This document shows, one piece after another, positions 35,821 through 44,949 of a stretch of DNA of 53,648 nt. Location of the stretch: the NCBI GenBank assembly GCA_031268095.1, contig JAIRXU010000066.1:1-53648 (forward strand), read 5' to 3'. Made by a program: the position numbers and the translations under genes. Within the stretch, counting starts at the first letter, position 1; each line of letters begins with the position of its first letter. Below the pieces are notes generated by a model, which saw only the letters and a list, made by a program, of their open reading frames with translations, ran no database searches and was not told where the DNA came from. Source of the DNA: Oscillospiraceae bacterium (GTDB lineage: Bacteria; Bacillota; Clostridia; Oscillospirales; Acutalibacteraceae).

Positions 35821-36792
35821 ATGACTGAACGTGAAATTTACCATGCCGCCATGCACGGAACCAACCGGCAGGCGGCGCCTCGACTGCCTCGGATTGAGTG
35901 GGCTCCCTGGTGGGATAAAACCATCACCCGCTGGGAAACCGAGGGACTGCCCCGCATGGGCGGGGAAGAAACCTGCCGCGCGTTTGGGCTGGACAGCATG
36001 CGGACCTGCGCCTTCGAGCCCCGGGCGGAACAAATCGGCGGCGAAGCAGACTACGACCGCGTCCGGGACAGCCTTTTTTCAGAAGACATCTTGGACGCCG
36101 CCGTCCGGGAGGCTGAACGTCTTGCGCCCGGCCACGAACGGGGCGAATTCACCGTCCGCTTCGTCGTCAACGGCTTTTTCTGGTATCCCCGGCGGCTGTT
36201 CGGGATCGAACCGCATCTGTTGGCGTTCTACGACCATCCGGAGCTGATGCACCGGATCAACCGCGACCTGCTGGCGTTCACCTTGCGGGGGCTCGGGCGC
36301 GTCTTCGCGGTTCTGCGGCCGGACTTGCTCTCCCTGATGGAGGACATGTCCTATAATCACGGGCCGATGCTCTCCCGCGCCAGCTTCAACGAATTCCTGC
36401 GGCCCTATTATTTGGCGCTGGCCGACTGTCTGCGGACGCATGCGATTCCTTTCTTTGTCGATACCGACGGCCTGGTGGACCAGCTGGTTCCTTGGCTGCT
36501 GGAGAGCGGCGCGCAAGGGCTGCTGCCGCTGGAGCGCCAGTCCGGTGTAGACGTCGCCGCTCTGCGTACGCAGTATCCGGACCTGCTGATGCTGGGCGGG
36601 TTCGACAAACGGGTTCTTCACCGGGGGGAAGCGGCCGTCCGCGCGGAGTTTGAGCGCCTGCGGGAACTGATGCGCGGCAGCGGTTTCGTCGCCTCGGTGG
36701 ACCACCAGACCCCGCCGGACGTGAGCCTGGAAGACTACCGAACGTACCTTCGGGTATTCTATGAATACACGGACCTATCAACGCTACATTGA
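35821..36792 (+). CDS. Uroporphyrinogen decarboxylase (URO-D) superfamily protein
   Basis: A 323-residue URO-D superfamily protein. The opening [13 protein letters not shown], the segment [20 protein letters not shown], the central [26 protein letters not shown] and the late [20 protein letters not shown] fit the family, which includes heme synthesis enzymes and many corrinoid or methyl-transfer proteins. It lacks the N-terminal Arg-rich signature of real HemE, so a heme role is unlikely; a methyltransferase-type role is more probable. The ATG at 35821 has GGGAGGG upstream. It sits between the GH-A-like gene and leuD. Confidence 0.78.
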   Translation: MTEREIYHAAMHGTNRQAAPRLPRIEWAPWWDKTITRWETEGLPRMGGEETCRAFGLDSMRTCAFEPRAEQIGGEADYDRVRDSLFSEDILDAAVREAERLAPGHERGEFTVRFVVNGFFWYPRRLFGIEPHLLAFYDHPELMHRINRDLLAFTLRGLGRVFAVLRPDLLSLMEDMSYNHGPMLSRASFNEFLRPYYLALADCLRTHAIPFFVDTDGLVDQLVPWLLESGAQGLLPLERQSGVDVAALRTQYPDLLMLGGFDKRVLHRGEAAVRAEFERLRELMRGSGFVASVDHQTPPDVSLEDYRTYLRVFYEYTDLSTLH

Positions 36793-36811
36793 AAGAAGGA
36801 GCTGCGCCATC

Positions 36812-37294
36812 ATGACCATCCAAGGCACTGTTCACAAATACCTCGACAACGTTGACACCGACGTCATCATTCCCGCGCGTTACCTCAATTCCTCCGACCC
36901 GGCGGAGCTGGCCAAGCACTGCATGGAGGACATCGACGCGGACTTTGTTCAGAAAGTTCAGCCGGGAGATATCATCGTCGCGCGGCAGAATTTTGGCTGC
37001 GGATCCTCGCGGGAACACGCGCCTCTGGCGATCAAGGCCGCCGGGGTGTCGCTGGTGATTGCCAGAAGCTTCGCGCGGATCTTCTTCCGCAACGCCATCA
37101 ACATCGGCCTGCCGATCCTCGAATGCCCCGCTGCCGATGAAATTGCGGCCGGGGACGCGCTGCGGGTCAATCTGGATGAGGGGATCATTGAAAACCTCAC
37201 CCAGGGCACGGTGTACCAAGCCGAGGGCTTCCCCCCTTTCCTGCGCAATGTCATCGAGAAGGGCGGCCTGCTGGCCTCCATCGCCCGTTCGTAA
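36812..37294 (+). CDS. leuD: 3-isopropylmalate dehydratase small subunit
   Basis: A 160-residue LeuD of the short type (about 160-170 residues), partner of LeuC. Signs are [21 protein letters not shown], then [19 protein letters not shown] (the substrate-binding swivel domain) and a C-terminal [10 protein letters not shown]. The ATG at 36812 lies 19 bases after the URO-D gene, with GAAGGAG upstream, so translation likely follows that gene. leuA, leuB and ilv genes are not in this window. Confidence 0.94.
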   Translation: MTIQGTVHKYLDNVDTDVIIPARYLNSSDPAELAKHCMEDIDADFVQKVQPGDIIVARQNFGCGSSREHAPLAIKAAGVSLVIARSFARIFFRNAINIGLPILECPAADEIAAGDALRVNLDEGIIENLTQGTVYQAEGFPPFLRNVIEKGGLLASIARS

Positions 37295-37341
37295 TATGCC
37301 GCATCGACGGAACGAAACATCCCCAAAAGGAGAGTGAGCCT

Positions 37342-38052
37342 ATGTCCCAAAAAATCCTGGTGGTTGACGACGACAGCAATATCTGTGAACTGTTGCGCCT
37401 GTATCTCGAAAAAGAAAACTTCCGCGTCACCCTGGCCGGGGACGGCAACGCCGCCCTGCGGGCATTCGCGGAGCAGCAGCCCGATTTGGTGCTGCTGGAC
37501 ATCATGCTGCCCCAGCTCGACGGCTGGCAGGTTTGCCGCGAGATCCGTAAAACCTCCGCTGTGCCGATCATTATGATCACCGCCAAGGGCGAGGTCTTTG
37601 ACAAAGTCCTGGGACTGGAGCTGGGCGCGGACGATTATATCGCCAAACCCTTCGACACCAAAGAGGTGCTGGCCCGGGTCAAGGCCGTGCTGCGCCGGGT
37701 TGGGCATGGCGAAGCCATCGAACCCGCCATCAAAGAAGTCCGCTTTGATAAACTGCTGGTCAACCTAACCAATTACGAGTTGCGCGTGGCGGGCAAAAAG
37801 GTTGATACGCCGCCCAAGGAACTGGAACTGCTCTATCACCTCGCCAGCAATCCCAACCGGGTCTATACCCGCAACCAGTTGCTGGACGAGGTCTGGGGGT
37901 TCGATTATTACGGCGACTCCCGCACCATTGATGTGCACGTCAAGCGCCTGCGGGAGAAACTGGAGGGAGTGTCCGACCGCTGGAGCCTCCAAACTGTCTG
38001 GTCGGTGGGTTACAAATTCGAAACCCGCGAAGAAGGGGCGGAGGATGCTTGA
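37342..38052 (+). CDS. OmpR-family response regulator
   Basis: A 236-residue response regulator. The receiver domain (residues 1-120) has Asp9/Asp10 in VVDDD, the phosphorylated Asp53 in LLDIMLP, and the conserved Thr-Ala and Lys in ITAKGE and AKPFD. The winged-helix DNA-binding domain (about 135-230) has ELELLYHLASNPNRVYTRNQLLDEVWG, RTIDVHVKRLREKL. It is cognate to the adjacent kinase. ATG 37342 is preceded by AAAAGGAGAGTG; it follows leuD by 47 bases, probably on the same transcript. It acts on an unknown regulon. Confidence 0.95.
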   Translation: MSQKILVVDDDSNICELLRLYLEKENFRVTLAGDGNAALRAFAEQQPDLVLLDIMLPQLDGWQVCREIRKTSAVPIIMITAKGEVFDKVLGLELGADDYIAKPFDTKEVLARVKAVLRRVGHGEAIEPAIKEVRFDKLLVNLTNYELRVAGKKVDTPPKELELLYHLASNPNRVYTRNQLLDEVWGFDYYGDSRTIDVHVKRLREKLEGVSDRWSLQTVWSVGYKFETREEGAEDA

Positions 38053-38129
38053 TTGGCCATTGAATGGCGCGCAGCAACGGGATCGTTTCATTCTGTAAAA
38101 TTACCCCAAACCGAAAGGAGATTGTCCGG

Positions 38130-39653
38130 ATGACCCGCCGCCCCTTTCGCCTCCGGCTGGGGTCCCGCCTCTTCCGGAAATATTTTGCCTCCATTGCCGC
38201 CATCCTTTCCATCAGCTTCGTTTTCCTTGTGTCGGCCTTTCTGGTGTTTTCGGCCCGGTACTGGGCCCAGGACAAGCAGCGGCTGCTGGCGGAGAATACA
38301 GCCAATGTCGCTTCCGCGGTAGAGATGACTTACCGTCAAAGCGGGCACGTCAACGGCGCGCCGGTGGTACGGAATCTGCTGCGCAGCACCTCCTTGACGC
38401 TAGAAGCGGATTTCTTCCTCTGCGACGCGCGGGGCGAGGTTGTTGGCTGCCCGGATTCTGTCCCCAATACGACGCTGCCTTCTCGCGTCAATTGCGACAG
38501 ACACGATACCCTCATTTTCCCTCCTGCTGTTGTCCGGCGGGCGATGGCAGAGGCTTTTACGGATTCCGGAACGCTCCAGGGTGTTTTTCCCGAGCAGATG
38601 TTCCTTTCCGCGCACCCGCTCTCGGAGGAGGGCCAGGTCGTCGGCTTCGTCCTTGCGGCGCAGCCTGTGAACCCGGGGATTGTCACGTATTTGGGCGGGA
38701 TTACGCGCATCTTCCTGCTTTCCGGCCTTTGGGTGCTGGCGCTGACCTTCCTGGTGATTTATTACATCACGTACCGCCTGGTCCGTCCGCTGCACGACAT
38801 GGCCCGGGCTACGCGGGAATTTTCCCAAGGAGATTTCAGCCGCAGGGTCATCGTCAGGGAAAACGATGAACTGGGAACCCTGGCGAAGGCATTCAACTCC
38901 ATGGCAATCAGTCTCGCGACGCTGGAAAGTACCCGCCGCTCCTTTGTCGCCAACGTTTCCCATGAGCTGAAAACGCCCATGACCACCATCGGCGGCTTCA
39001 TCGACGGCATGCGGGACGGGACCATTCCCCCGGAGCGGCACAAATATTATCTGGATCTGGTATCCGGGGAGGTGCAGCGTCTGTCCCGGCTGGTGACGGG
39101 GATGCTGAATCTCTCGAAGATTGAGGACGGGGAGCTTTCCCTGAATCCTGTGCCCTTCGACATCAGCGAGCTACTTTTTCAGACCATCCTTTCCTTTGAG
39201 CAGCTCATTGCCAAAAAGCACATTGAGATCGCCGGGCTGGAGTCCCTTGAGCCGACAGAACTGACCGGCGACAAGGATATGCTCCACCAGGTGTTCTATA
39301 ACCTCATCGACAATGCCGTCAAATTCACGCCCGAAGGCGGGCGGATCGAATTCTATGTTCAGATCCACCAGCCGCGCCCAGCGGACCGCCCGGATGCCCG
39401 GAGCAAGGAACAAATTTTTTGCTTTGGTTTGCGCAATACCGGCGTTGGGATTTCGTCGGAGGAACTGGGCCGCGTCTTTGAGCGCTTCTATAAGGCGGAC
39501 CGCTCCCGCAGTTACGATGTCAAGGGGGCTGGGCTGGGCCTTTACCTGGTCAAAACCATCGTCGAGCTTCACGGCGGCCAGATTAAGGCCGATTCAGACG
39601 GAGCCAGTTACGTCGAGTTCGCGGTTCTCCTGCCCATCAAAGCGGGAGAGTAA
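38130..39653 (+). CDS. Sensor histidine kinase
   Basis: A 507-residue membrane sensor kinase, partner of the adjacent response regulator. TM1 is near residues 15-45 (SIAAILSISFVFLVSAFLVF region), an extracellular domain covers about 50-190, and TM2 lies near 195-220. A HAMP domain follows (YRLVRPLHDMARATREFSQGD), then the H-box FVANVSHELKTPMT with phospho-acceptor His278, an N-box DNAVKFTPEGG, and a G1/G2 region GVGISSEELGRVFERFY and GAGLGLYLVKTI. The ATG at 38130 has AAAGGAG 9 bases upstream. The stimulus is unknown. A terminator follows. Confidence 0.93.
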   Translation: MTRRPFRLRLGSRLFRKYFASIAAILSISFVFLVSAFLVFSARYWAQDKQRLLAENTANVASAVEMTYRQSGHVNGAPVVRNLLRSTSLTLEADFFLCDARGEVVGCPDSVPNTTLPSRVNCDRHDTLIFPPAVVRRAMAEAFTDSGTLQGVFPEQMFLSAHPLSEEGQVVGFVLAAQPVNPGIVTYLGGITRIFLLSGLWVLALTFLVIYYITYRLVRPLHDMARATREFSQGDFSRRVIVRENDELGTLAKAFNSMAISLATLESTRRSFVANVSHELKTPMTTIGGFIDGMRDGTIPPERHKYYLDLVSGEVQRLSRLVTGMLNLSKIEDGELSLNPVPFDISELLFQTILSFEQLIAKKHIEIAGLESLEPTELTGDKDMLHQVFYNLIDNAVKFTPEGGRIEFYVQIHQPRPADRPDARSKEQIFCFGLRNTGVGISSEELGRVFERFYKADRSRSYDVKGAGLGLYLVKTIVELHGGQIKADSDGASYVEFAVLLPIKAGE

Positions 39654-39676
39654 GCCGGAAAACAATTCAAAAAAAC

Positions 39677-39710
39677 CGGCGGGCACATACTGCTGCCCGC
39701 CGACTTTTTT
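39677..39710 (+). terminator. Terminator after the two-component system
   Basis: Perfect 9-bp stem CGGCGGGCA / TGCCCGCCG with an 8-base loop and six T. It likely ends the transcript that begins at the methyltransferase or leuC. Confidence 0.85.
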
Positions 39711-39721
39711 ATGATAGAAGT

Positions 39722-40921
39722 TTAGCCCATCAGTTCCCGGATCACGCCGACGCAGTCTTCACGGTTCATTAGCTTTGGCACCGGATAAAGGGGATTCCCC
39801 TCCCGCAACGCGCGGGACGCGATGGTGTCGATGTCTTGTTCCTGAATTTGCGGGATGTTGTCTGGGATGGCCATCCGAGCGTTCATGGCGCGGATCTCCG
39901 CAATGAATGCCTTGGCTTTGGCTTCGTCGCTGTCCCCGGCGATTCCCACCGCTTCCGCCAGCCGGGCCAGCCTCGGCCAAGCTGCCGCGCCGTAATAATC
40001 CAGCACATAGGGCAGGATGATCGCGTTGGCCAGTCCATGCGGGATGTTGTACAGTCCGCCGAGGTTGTGGGCAATGGCGTGAACATATCCCACATAGGCC
40101 CGCGTGAAGGCGATCCCCGCATAGTGCGACGCCAAAAGCATCCCTTCCCGGGCGGCAAGGTTCTTGCCGTCGGCGTAGGCTGTCTCGAGGTGCCGGAAGA
40201 TCATTTTTGTGGCCTCAACGGCTTTTTCCGCCGTATCTTTGGTGTTGCTCCGGCCGATGTACGCTTCCACAGCGTGGGTCAGGGCGTCCATGCCAGTGGT
40301 GGAGGTGATCTGCGGCGGCAGACCCACCGTCAGCTCCGGATCCAGCACGGCGCAGCGCGGGCGCAGGTGCGGGTCGTTGATTGGGTACTTCTCATGCGTC
40401 GCCGGGTCAGAAACAACGGCGGCAATCGTCACTTCGGAGCCGGTGCCCGCCGTGGTGGGAATTGCGTAAAATGGCGGCAGTTTCTTCGTGACCTTCAACT
40501 GGCCGCGCATCTTCTGAACCGTCTTTCCCGGCAGCACGACCCGCGCCGCAGTGATTTTCGCACAGTCCATCGGCGAGCCGCCGCCGAAAGCGATGATCCC
40601 CGCGCAGCCCTCCTTGAGATAAAGCGTTCGGGCCGCCTCGATGTTATCAATGCTGGGGTTGGGTTTCGTTTCGTCATAAAGAACGTAGGACACCCCGGCG
40701 GCTTCCAGCCCCTGGAGCAGCGGTTCCGGAAGATGCAGTCCCATCAGGACTTTATCCGTGACCACCAGCACTTTACTGATTCCCTGGGACTTGATCCGCT
40801 GCGGCAGCTCGCGGACGCAGCCGGGCCCCGTCAGCAACTGCGGCCCGTTCCAGTTCAAGAACCGCACCGCCAGCCGCATGACTGCCTGGTAGGTCCGGCA
40901 GTAAGCAGAATAGAGAGACAT
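39722..40921 (-). CDS. Iron-containing alcohol dehydrogenase
   Basis: A 399-residue iron-containing (group III) alcohol dehydrogenase. It has the Rossmann-like GIIAFGGGSPMDCAKI motif, a TTAGTGSEVTIAAVV segment, and the metal-ligand region MDALTHAVEAYIG, followed by GLYNIPHGLANAIILPYVL. The cofactor would be NAD(P)H and the substrate a small alcohol or aldehyde; which one is unknown. The ATG at 40921 has AAGGAATTTTA upstream. The gene is alone, with no obvious partner or promoter that I can support. Confidence 0.92.
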   Translation of the reverse strand: MSLYSAYCRTYQAVMRLAVRFLNWNGPQLLTGPGCVRELPQRIKSQGISKVLVVTDKVLMGLHLPEPLLQGLEAAGVSYVLYDETKPNPSIDNIEAARTLYLKEGCAGIIAFGGGSPMDCAKITAARVVLPGKTVQKMRGQLKVTKKLPPFYAIPTTAGTGSEVTIAAVVSDPATHEKYPINDPHLRPRCAVLDPELTVGLPPQITSTTGMDALTHAVEAYIGRSNTKDTAEKAVEATKMIFRHLETAYADGKNLAAREGMLLASHYAGIAFTRAYVGYVHAIAHNLGGLYNIPHGLANAIILPYVLDYYGAAAWPRLARLAEAVGIAGDSDEAKAKAFIAEIRAMNARMAIPDNIPQIQEQDIDTIASRALREGNPLYPVPKLMNREDCVGVIRELMG

Positions 40922-40968
40922 TAAAATTCCTTCTTTCCCAATTTTCCGAATGGCAGCGCCGTTCAGCG

Positions 40969-41718
40969 TTATCGCAGCACCATTGCCAGGACCGCAGCTC
41001 CGTACCAGAGCAGCACCGGCAGACCCGTCCGCTCCATCCCGGCGCCGATGACGAACGCCAAGTGGAAGGGGGCCAGCAGAATTTTCGCGGCGAGGGAGAC
41101 CGGGGCAACGGGCAGAAGTTCTTCCCCGTCCGGCGCGGCGCCGGCAATTTCCTCGTCCACAGGTTCGGCCGAGGGGCTCAGCAGCGCGCCGTCGCCCAAG
41201 TACGTCTCGTACGCGGCTTCATCTTCCCCGGTGGTCAGCTTTTCGCCGTCCGTATAAGGAATCGGGCCGGGCCGGGCGTCCCGCGCGGCGCTTTCCGCGG
41301 TGAAGGTCCCGTCCTCGCCGTGATAGACTCGGCGCCAGAGCTCTTTTGCGTCTTCCCATTCCGGGTAGGCGTTGCTCAGGCAGCTCAGCCCCAGAAACAG
41401 GCAGAGCAGGTTGAAAAAGAACGCGGAGGTTTCCGTCGCGCTGCGCAGCCCGAAGAGGATCAGCGGAATCGCCGAAGCGCAGAGGAAGATCAGCGCGGTG
41501 AGTTTTTGCGCCAGCCAAGGCAGGAACGCCAGCAGGAAGAGCGTTGACGTCTTACGGACCGGGCCGTGCCACGTGTGGCCGCAGTGATAGTTCGCCAGCA
41601 GGTACACCCGGTCGTAGACCGGCACCTTCAGAACGCGGCAAGTCAGGTGCTCCCAGAATCCTTTCAGAAAGGCCCCGGGGTAACTGAAGAGTTTCGAAAT
41701 CAGATAGACGATTTTCAT
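40969..41718 (-). CDS. Membrane protein of unknown function
   Basis: A 249-residue protein. The N-terminal half has a conserved-looking SKLFSYPGAFLKGFWEHLTC segment and two or three hydrophobic segments (about residues 62-80, 82-105 and 108-120). The centre is acidic and Pro-rich (YTDGEKLTTGEDEAAYETY). One more hydrophobic helix pair is near the C-terminus (LAAKILLAPFHLAFVIGAG). It has no recognisable enzyme motif. ATG 41718 overlaps the TGA of the upstream TPR gene in an ATGA junction, so the two are translationally coupled and probably work together. Confidence 0.8.
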   Translation of the reverse strand: MKIVYLISKLFSYPGAFLKGFWEHLTCRVLKVPVYDRVYLLANYHCGHTWHGPVRKTSTLFLLAFLPWLAQKLTALIFLCASAIPLILFGLRSATETSAFFFNLLCLFLGLSCLSNAYPEWEDAKELWRRVYHGEDGTFTAESAARDARPGPIPYTDGEKLTTGEDEAAYETYLGDGALLSPSAEPVDEEIAGAAPDGEELLPVAPVSLAAKILLAPFHLAFVIGAGMERTGLPVLLWYGAAVLAMVLR

Positions 41719-43319
41719 GTGATATCTCCCCATCCTTTCCCGTAAAGATCCTGGACCGTCACTTTCCCCTTCTCCAGCTGCGTGATCTGCGTGGGAATGG
41801 CCATGTCATAGCTTTCCAGCATTTCGGCAAGCTCCGCGTAAACCTCCGTGTTCTGGGCCCGGATCGAGGCGGCCATCATGGTATACACAAATTCTTGCGT
41901 AATTTGCTGCTGCCAGTTCGGGTCGTCGTAAAGCTTTTGCAGCGTGTCCAGCGCCGTCTGGTTGTCTCCCTTGAGCAGCAGCGCCTTCGCTTTGAGGATG
42001 GAGGCCGTGAGGACGGACTGGGTTGGCTCGTCGGCAGCGATGATTTTATCGCAGATCGCCAAGGCCTCGTCGTATTTCCCGCCGCGGGAAAGCAATTCCG
42101 CTTGCATCAGTTTCCCGGCTTCCGCCAGCTGGCTGTTGTGCAGAGCGGCGAGAGACTTCGCTTTCGCGCTGGCTTCGTCGGTCTTCCCCTGGAGATAAAG
42201 CGCCCGGATTTCGGATTCCAGCGCAACGGGATCTTCTTTGTTGGTCTTCAGCCGCTCCTTGCAAGCCTCCAGAATGGCGCCGTAGTCCGCCGACGCCTGC
42301 GCCAGCTGAAGCTGCGTATCGAGATACATCCAGGGCTTCACGCCCGGAGTTTTCTTGAGCTCCTCCAGCACCTTGGCTGCCGTTTCCTTCTGATCCGGGT
42401 CGTTGGCCGTGATTAAAAGCAAATAGTAATCATAGAAGATGGCGTGGCTCGCATCCTTGTCGCCCTCCTTGGTCTTCCGGAGCAGGTCAACCACGGCTTC
42501 GTAGGGCGGCGCTTCTTCCAGCTCAGGATGCGCCTCATAATATGCCTGATACGCCGTACTGAAGCTCTCTTCCACTTTCAGCAGCGGCGCGACCTGCGCG
42601 GCCAGACGGCGGACGGCCCGGGGCCGGTATGCGTCTTCCGGGAACCAGCTGTCGAGGTAGGACTGGCCGTAGCTATTCTGGCGGATCACGTCCAGCGGAT
42701 TGATCTTCGCCGCCGCCAGCAGTGTGCGTTCGTAATAGAAACGGTCGGCGCTATAAATGGTGGAGCTGTCCTGCTGCTCAGTCAGCAGCTGTCCGCTGCT
42801 GCCGCCGCCCAGCCGGAATTTCTCCTTCCGCCATTGCTCGACCTCCTGCGCGCGCACCCGCAGCGTCTCGTAGCAGTCCACGGCGGAATACATCCGCTTG
42901 CCGCTTTCGTACCACATCCCCCGCAGTGCGGGAAGAGCAAGCGAGACATAGCCGCCTTTGATCCCTACGTCGAAGAGCAGGGCGACCAGACACAGCACAC
43001 CCATCAGCGCGGCAATCAGCCACGCCACGACCGAAGGCCCTTTATGGATCTCCTTCGGCGTACCGGTCTCTTCCGGCGCCAGTGCCCCGTCCAGATCTTC
43101 CTGGGTCTGTTCTGCCTCCTCCACCAACTCCCGCAGCGAACCTCCGCCGCTCAGTTCGTCCGCAGAAGTTTCCGCCGCCGGGCATTGGTCTGCGGCCTCC
43201 GCCTCCGGATCCAGCGGCGTCCCGTCCATGATGCAAACCCGCACTTCCGGGTCGTTCTCGTATCCACAGGACGGGCAGATCTTTTTTTCATTTTTCTCTA
43301 CATTGTCCAAGTCGTCCAA
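41715..43319 (-). CDS. Zinc-ribbon, membrane-anchored TPR-like protein
   Basis: A 534-residue protein. The first 30 residues contain a zinc-ribbon-like motif (CPSCGYENDPEVRVC), then an acidic linker (about 40-90), a membrane segment (about 96-118, VVAWLIAALMGVLCLVALLF) and a large soluble C-terminal region built of TPR-like helical repeats (about 150-525, with QGKTDEASAKAKSLAALH and GGKYDEALAICDKIIAAD). The TTG start at 43319 is supported by GGAGG 7 bases upstream. The stop overlaps the next gene. It could be a scaffold at the membrane; no function is assigned. Confidence 0.82.
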   Translation of the reverse strand: MDDLDNVEKNEKKICPSCGYENDPEVRVCIMDGTPLDPEAEAADQCPAAETSADELSGGGSLRELVEEAEQTQEDLDGALAPEETGTPKEIHKGPSVVAWLIAALMGVLCLVALLFDVGIKGGYVSLALPALRGMWYESGKRMYSAVDCYETLRVRAQEVEQWRKEKFRLGGGSSGQLLTEQQDSSTIYSADRFYYERTLLAAAKINPLDVIRQNSYGQSYLDSWFPEDAYRPRAVRRLAAQVAPLLKVEESFSTAYQAYYEAHPELEEAPPYEAVVDLLRKTKEGDKDASHAIFYDYYLLLITANDPDQKETAAKVLEELKKTPGVKPWMYLDTQLQLAQASADYGAILEACKERLKTNKEDPVALESEIRALYLQGKTDEASAKAKSLAALHNSQLAEAGKLMQAELLSRGGKYDEALAICDKIIAADEPTQSVLTASILKAKALLLKGDNQTALDTLQKLYDDPNWQQQITQEFVYTMMAASIRAQNTEVYAELAEMLESYDMAIPTQITQLEKGKVTVQDLYGKGWGDIT

Positions 43320-43361
43320 GGGGGTTCCTCCTTTTACCAGTCATTCAAACAAGATATGTTT

Positions 43362-43390
43362 ATTATACAGAAATCCGCCGGAAAAAGCAA
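43362..43390 (-). promoter_or_regulatory. Promoter for the zinc-ribbon/TPR gene
   Basis: Minus strand: TTGCTT (43390-43385), 17-base spacer, TATAAT (43367-43362), 43 bases upstream of the TTG start. It lies in the short gap after trmD. Confidence 0.7.
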
Positions 43391-43418
43391 TACCCGGCGG
43401 GAAGTATTTTCAGTCATT

Positions 43419-44114
43419 TCACAATTCATTGCTGCGTTCCGTCAGCAGATCCGGGCGCTTTTCGATGGTCCGGCGCAGGGATTGCTCCTGCCGCCAGGCC
43501 TCCTGCTTGGCGTGGTGCCCGTTCAGCAGGATCTCCGGGACGGCGCGGCCCTCCCAGACGGCGGGGCGGGTGTACTGCGGGTGTTCCAGCAGCCCGGCGT
43601 AGTGGCTCTCGCGTTCGAAGGCTTCGTCCGCCGCCAGCACCCCAGGCAGCAGCCGGACCACACAGTCCGCCAGGACCAGCGCCGGCAGCTCTCCGCCGGT
43701 CAGGACATAATTCCCGATGGAAATTTCCTCATCAACGATGGCTTCCAGCACCCGTTCGTCCACCCCTTCGTAATGCCCGCACAGCAGCGCGATTTCCGGC
43801 AGCGCGGCCAGCGCGCGGGCCTTTTGCTGGGTGAGGGTCGGCCCTTGGGGAGAAAGGTAGATCAGCCGCGGGCGGGAACCCCATTCGGCGCAGAGAGCCT
43901 GGAAACAGTCGTAGATCGGCTGGGCCTGCATCACCATGCCGTACCCGCCGCCGTAGGGAGCGTCATCGACCCGCTTCTGCTTGCTGACGGTGTAGTCCCG
44001 GATATTGCGCGCATGGAGTTCCACCAACCCCTGGGCCCGCGCCCGCCCGACGATGCTTTCCCCCAGCACGGCTTCGCACATTTCCGGGAACAGCGTCAAA
44101 ATTTCGATCCGCAA
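43419..44114 (-). CDS. trmD: tRNA (guanine37-N1)-methyltransferase
   Basis: A 231-residue SPOUT-class methyltransferase that methylates G37 of tRNAs with SAM, which prevents frameshifting. Features: RIEILTLFPEM at the start, VDDAPYGGGYGMVMQ, YLSPQGPTLTQ, LLCGHYEGVDERVLE, DEEISIGNYVLTGGELPAL and the C-terminal YTRPAVWEGRAVPEILLNGHH. The TTG at 44114 matches the family's typical N-terminus and has GGAAGG about 10 bases upstream; an ATG at 44141 is in frame. It is not next to rimM, rpsP or rplS as in the usual operon. It lies 88 bases downstream of an unknown acidic protein and may share its transcript. Confidence 0.93.
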   Translation of the reverse strand: MRIEILTLFPEMCEAVLGESIVGRARAQGLVELHARNIRDYTVSKQKRVDDAPYGGGYGMVMQAQPIYDCFQALCAEWGSRPRLIYLSPQGPTLTQQKARALAALPEIALLCGHYEGVDERVLEAIVDEEISIGNYVLTGGELPALVLADCVVRLLPGVLAADEAFERESHYAGLLEHPQYTRPAVWEGRAVPEILLNGHHAKQEAWRQEQSLRRTIEKRPDLLTERSNEL

Positions 44115-44202
44115 GTGCGCACCGCCTTCCTGTCGTTTCATAACCAAAGCAACCCGGCAGAATCCCTTCCGCCAGGTTGATCATTGATTCGGGTCTGGGA
44201 AC

Positions 44203-44838
44203 TCAGCCCAGCAGCAACTGCTGCACCTGCGCCAGTTTCTCCGCCGCGCCGCAGATGCCCGCGCTCGCCCGGATCACCAATGCTTGCAGCAACACCACCA
44301 GATCGTCTTCCACGAGGGTAATCGCCGCCAGATCCGCTTCGTCCGCAAAATCCTCTTCTGCCGCCAAATCCGCTTCTGCGGCGGGCGCCGCCAGATCTTC
44401 CGGCTCTGCGAACGCGTCGATTTCCTCGGGTTCCTCAACTTCTTCGGCTTCTACTGCCTTCTGCCGCCGCGCCAGCCCGCGCTGAACCCGCTTCTCGGCC
44501 TGTTCCAGCTCAGCGAGGAGCTTTTTGTATCCACACTTTTGCAGCAGTGCCACAATGGTTGCGCCGGTGCATTCGCCGGGTTCGTCCACCTCGCCGATCA
44601 GATAGAACGGATCGACGTTGAAGACCTGCCCCAGAGAAACCGCCAACTTTGCCGAAATGCTGCCGGTGTTGTACACCCGGTAAACCGTCTGCGCAACGAT
44701 ATCCGCCAGGGCCTTGACCGCCTGCTTCTGCTGGCTGTTCGCGCCCTTCCAGAGGGTTTCAACGCGCTCTCTGACTTTGTCGCTGTCCACGCTGATGTTA
44801 CTCTGTTTCAGTTGCTGGATATGGGTCTCATTTAACAT
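44203..44838 (-). CDS. Unknown protein, acidic C-terminal tail
   Basis: A 211-residue cytoplasmic protein. The N-terminal 110 residues look helical, with SVDSDKVRERVETLWKG, QAVKALADIVAQTVYRVYNT and SISAKLAVSLGQVFNVDPFYLIGE, resembling a helix-turn-helix-type domain of unknown-function Clostridia proteins. The C-terminal part is low complexity, with alternating Ala/Asp/Glu (EEVEEPEEIDAFAEPEDLAA), followed by a hydrophobic helix (VVLLQALVIRASAGI). The ATG at 44838 has GAGGTG upstream; promoter at 44868-44896. I do not recognise a named family. It precedes trmD. Confidence 0.75.
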   Translation of the reverse strand: MLNETHIQQLKQSNISVDSDKVRERVETLWKGANSQQKQAVKALADIVAQTVYRVYNTGSISAKLAVSLGQVFNVDPFYLIGEVDEPGECTGATIVALLQKCGYKKLLAELEQAEKRVQRGLARRQKAVEAEEVEEPEEIDAFAEPEDLAAPAAEADLAAEEDFADEADLAAITLVEDDLVVLLQALVIRASAGICGAAEKLAQVQQLLLG

Positions 44839-44867
44839 AATAAAGCACCTCACCACTCATTTTTCTT

Positions 44868-44896
44868 ATTTTATCACATCCCTACGGCAAAAGCAA
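44868..44896 (-). promoter_or_regulatory. Promoter for the unknown acidic protein
   Basis: Minus strand: TTGCTT (44896-44891), 17-base spacer, TAAAAT (44873-44868), 30 bases upstream of the ATG. Confidence 0.65.
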
Positions 44897-44949
44897 TAGT
44901 TATTTCAAAAAAACATTGATTTTTTTTCGTTTTTTTATGCTTTGCTGCC

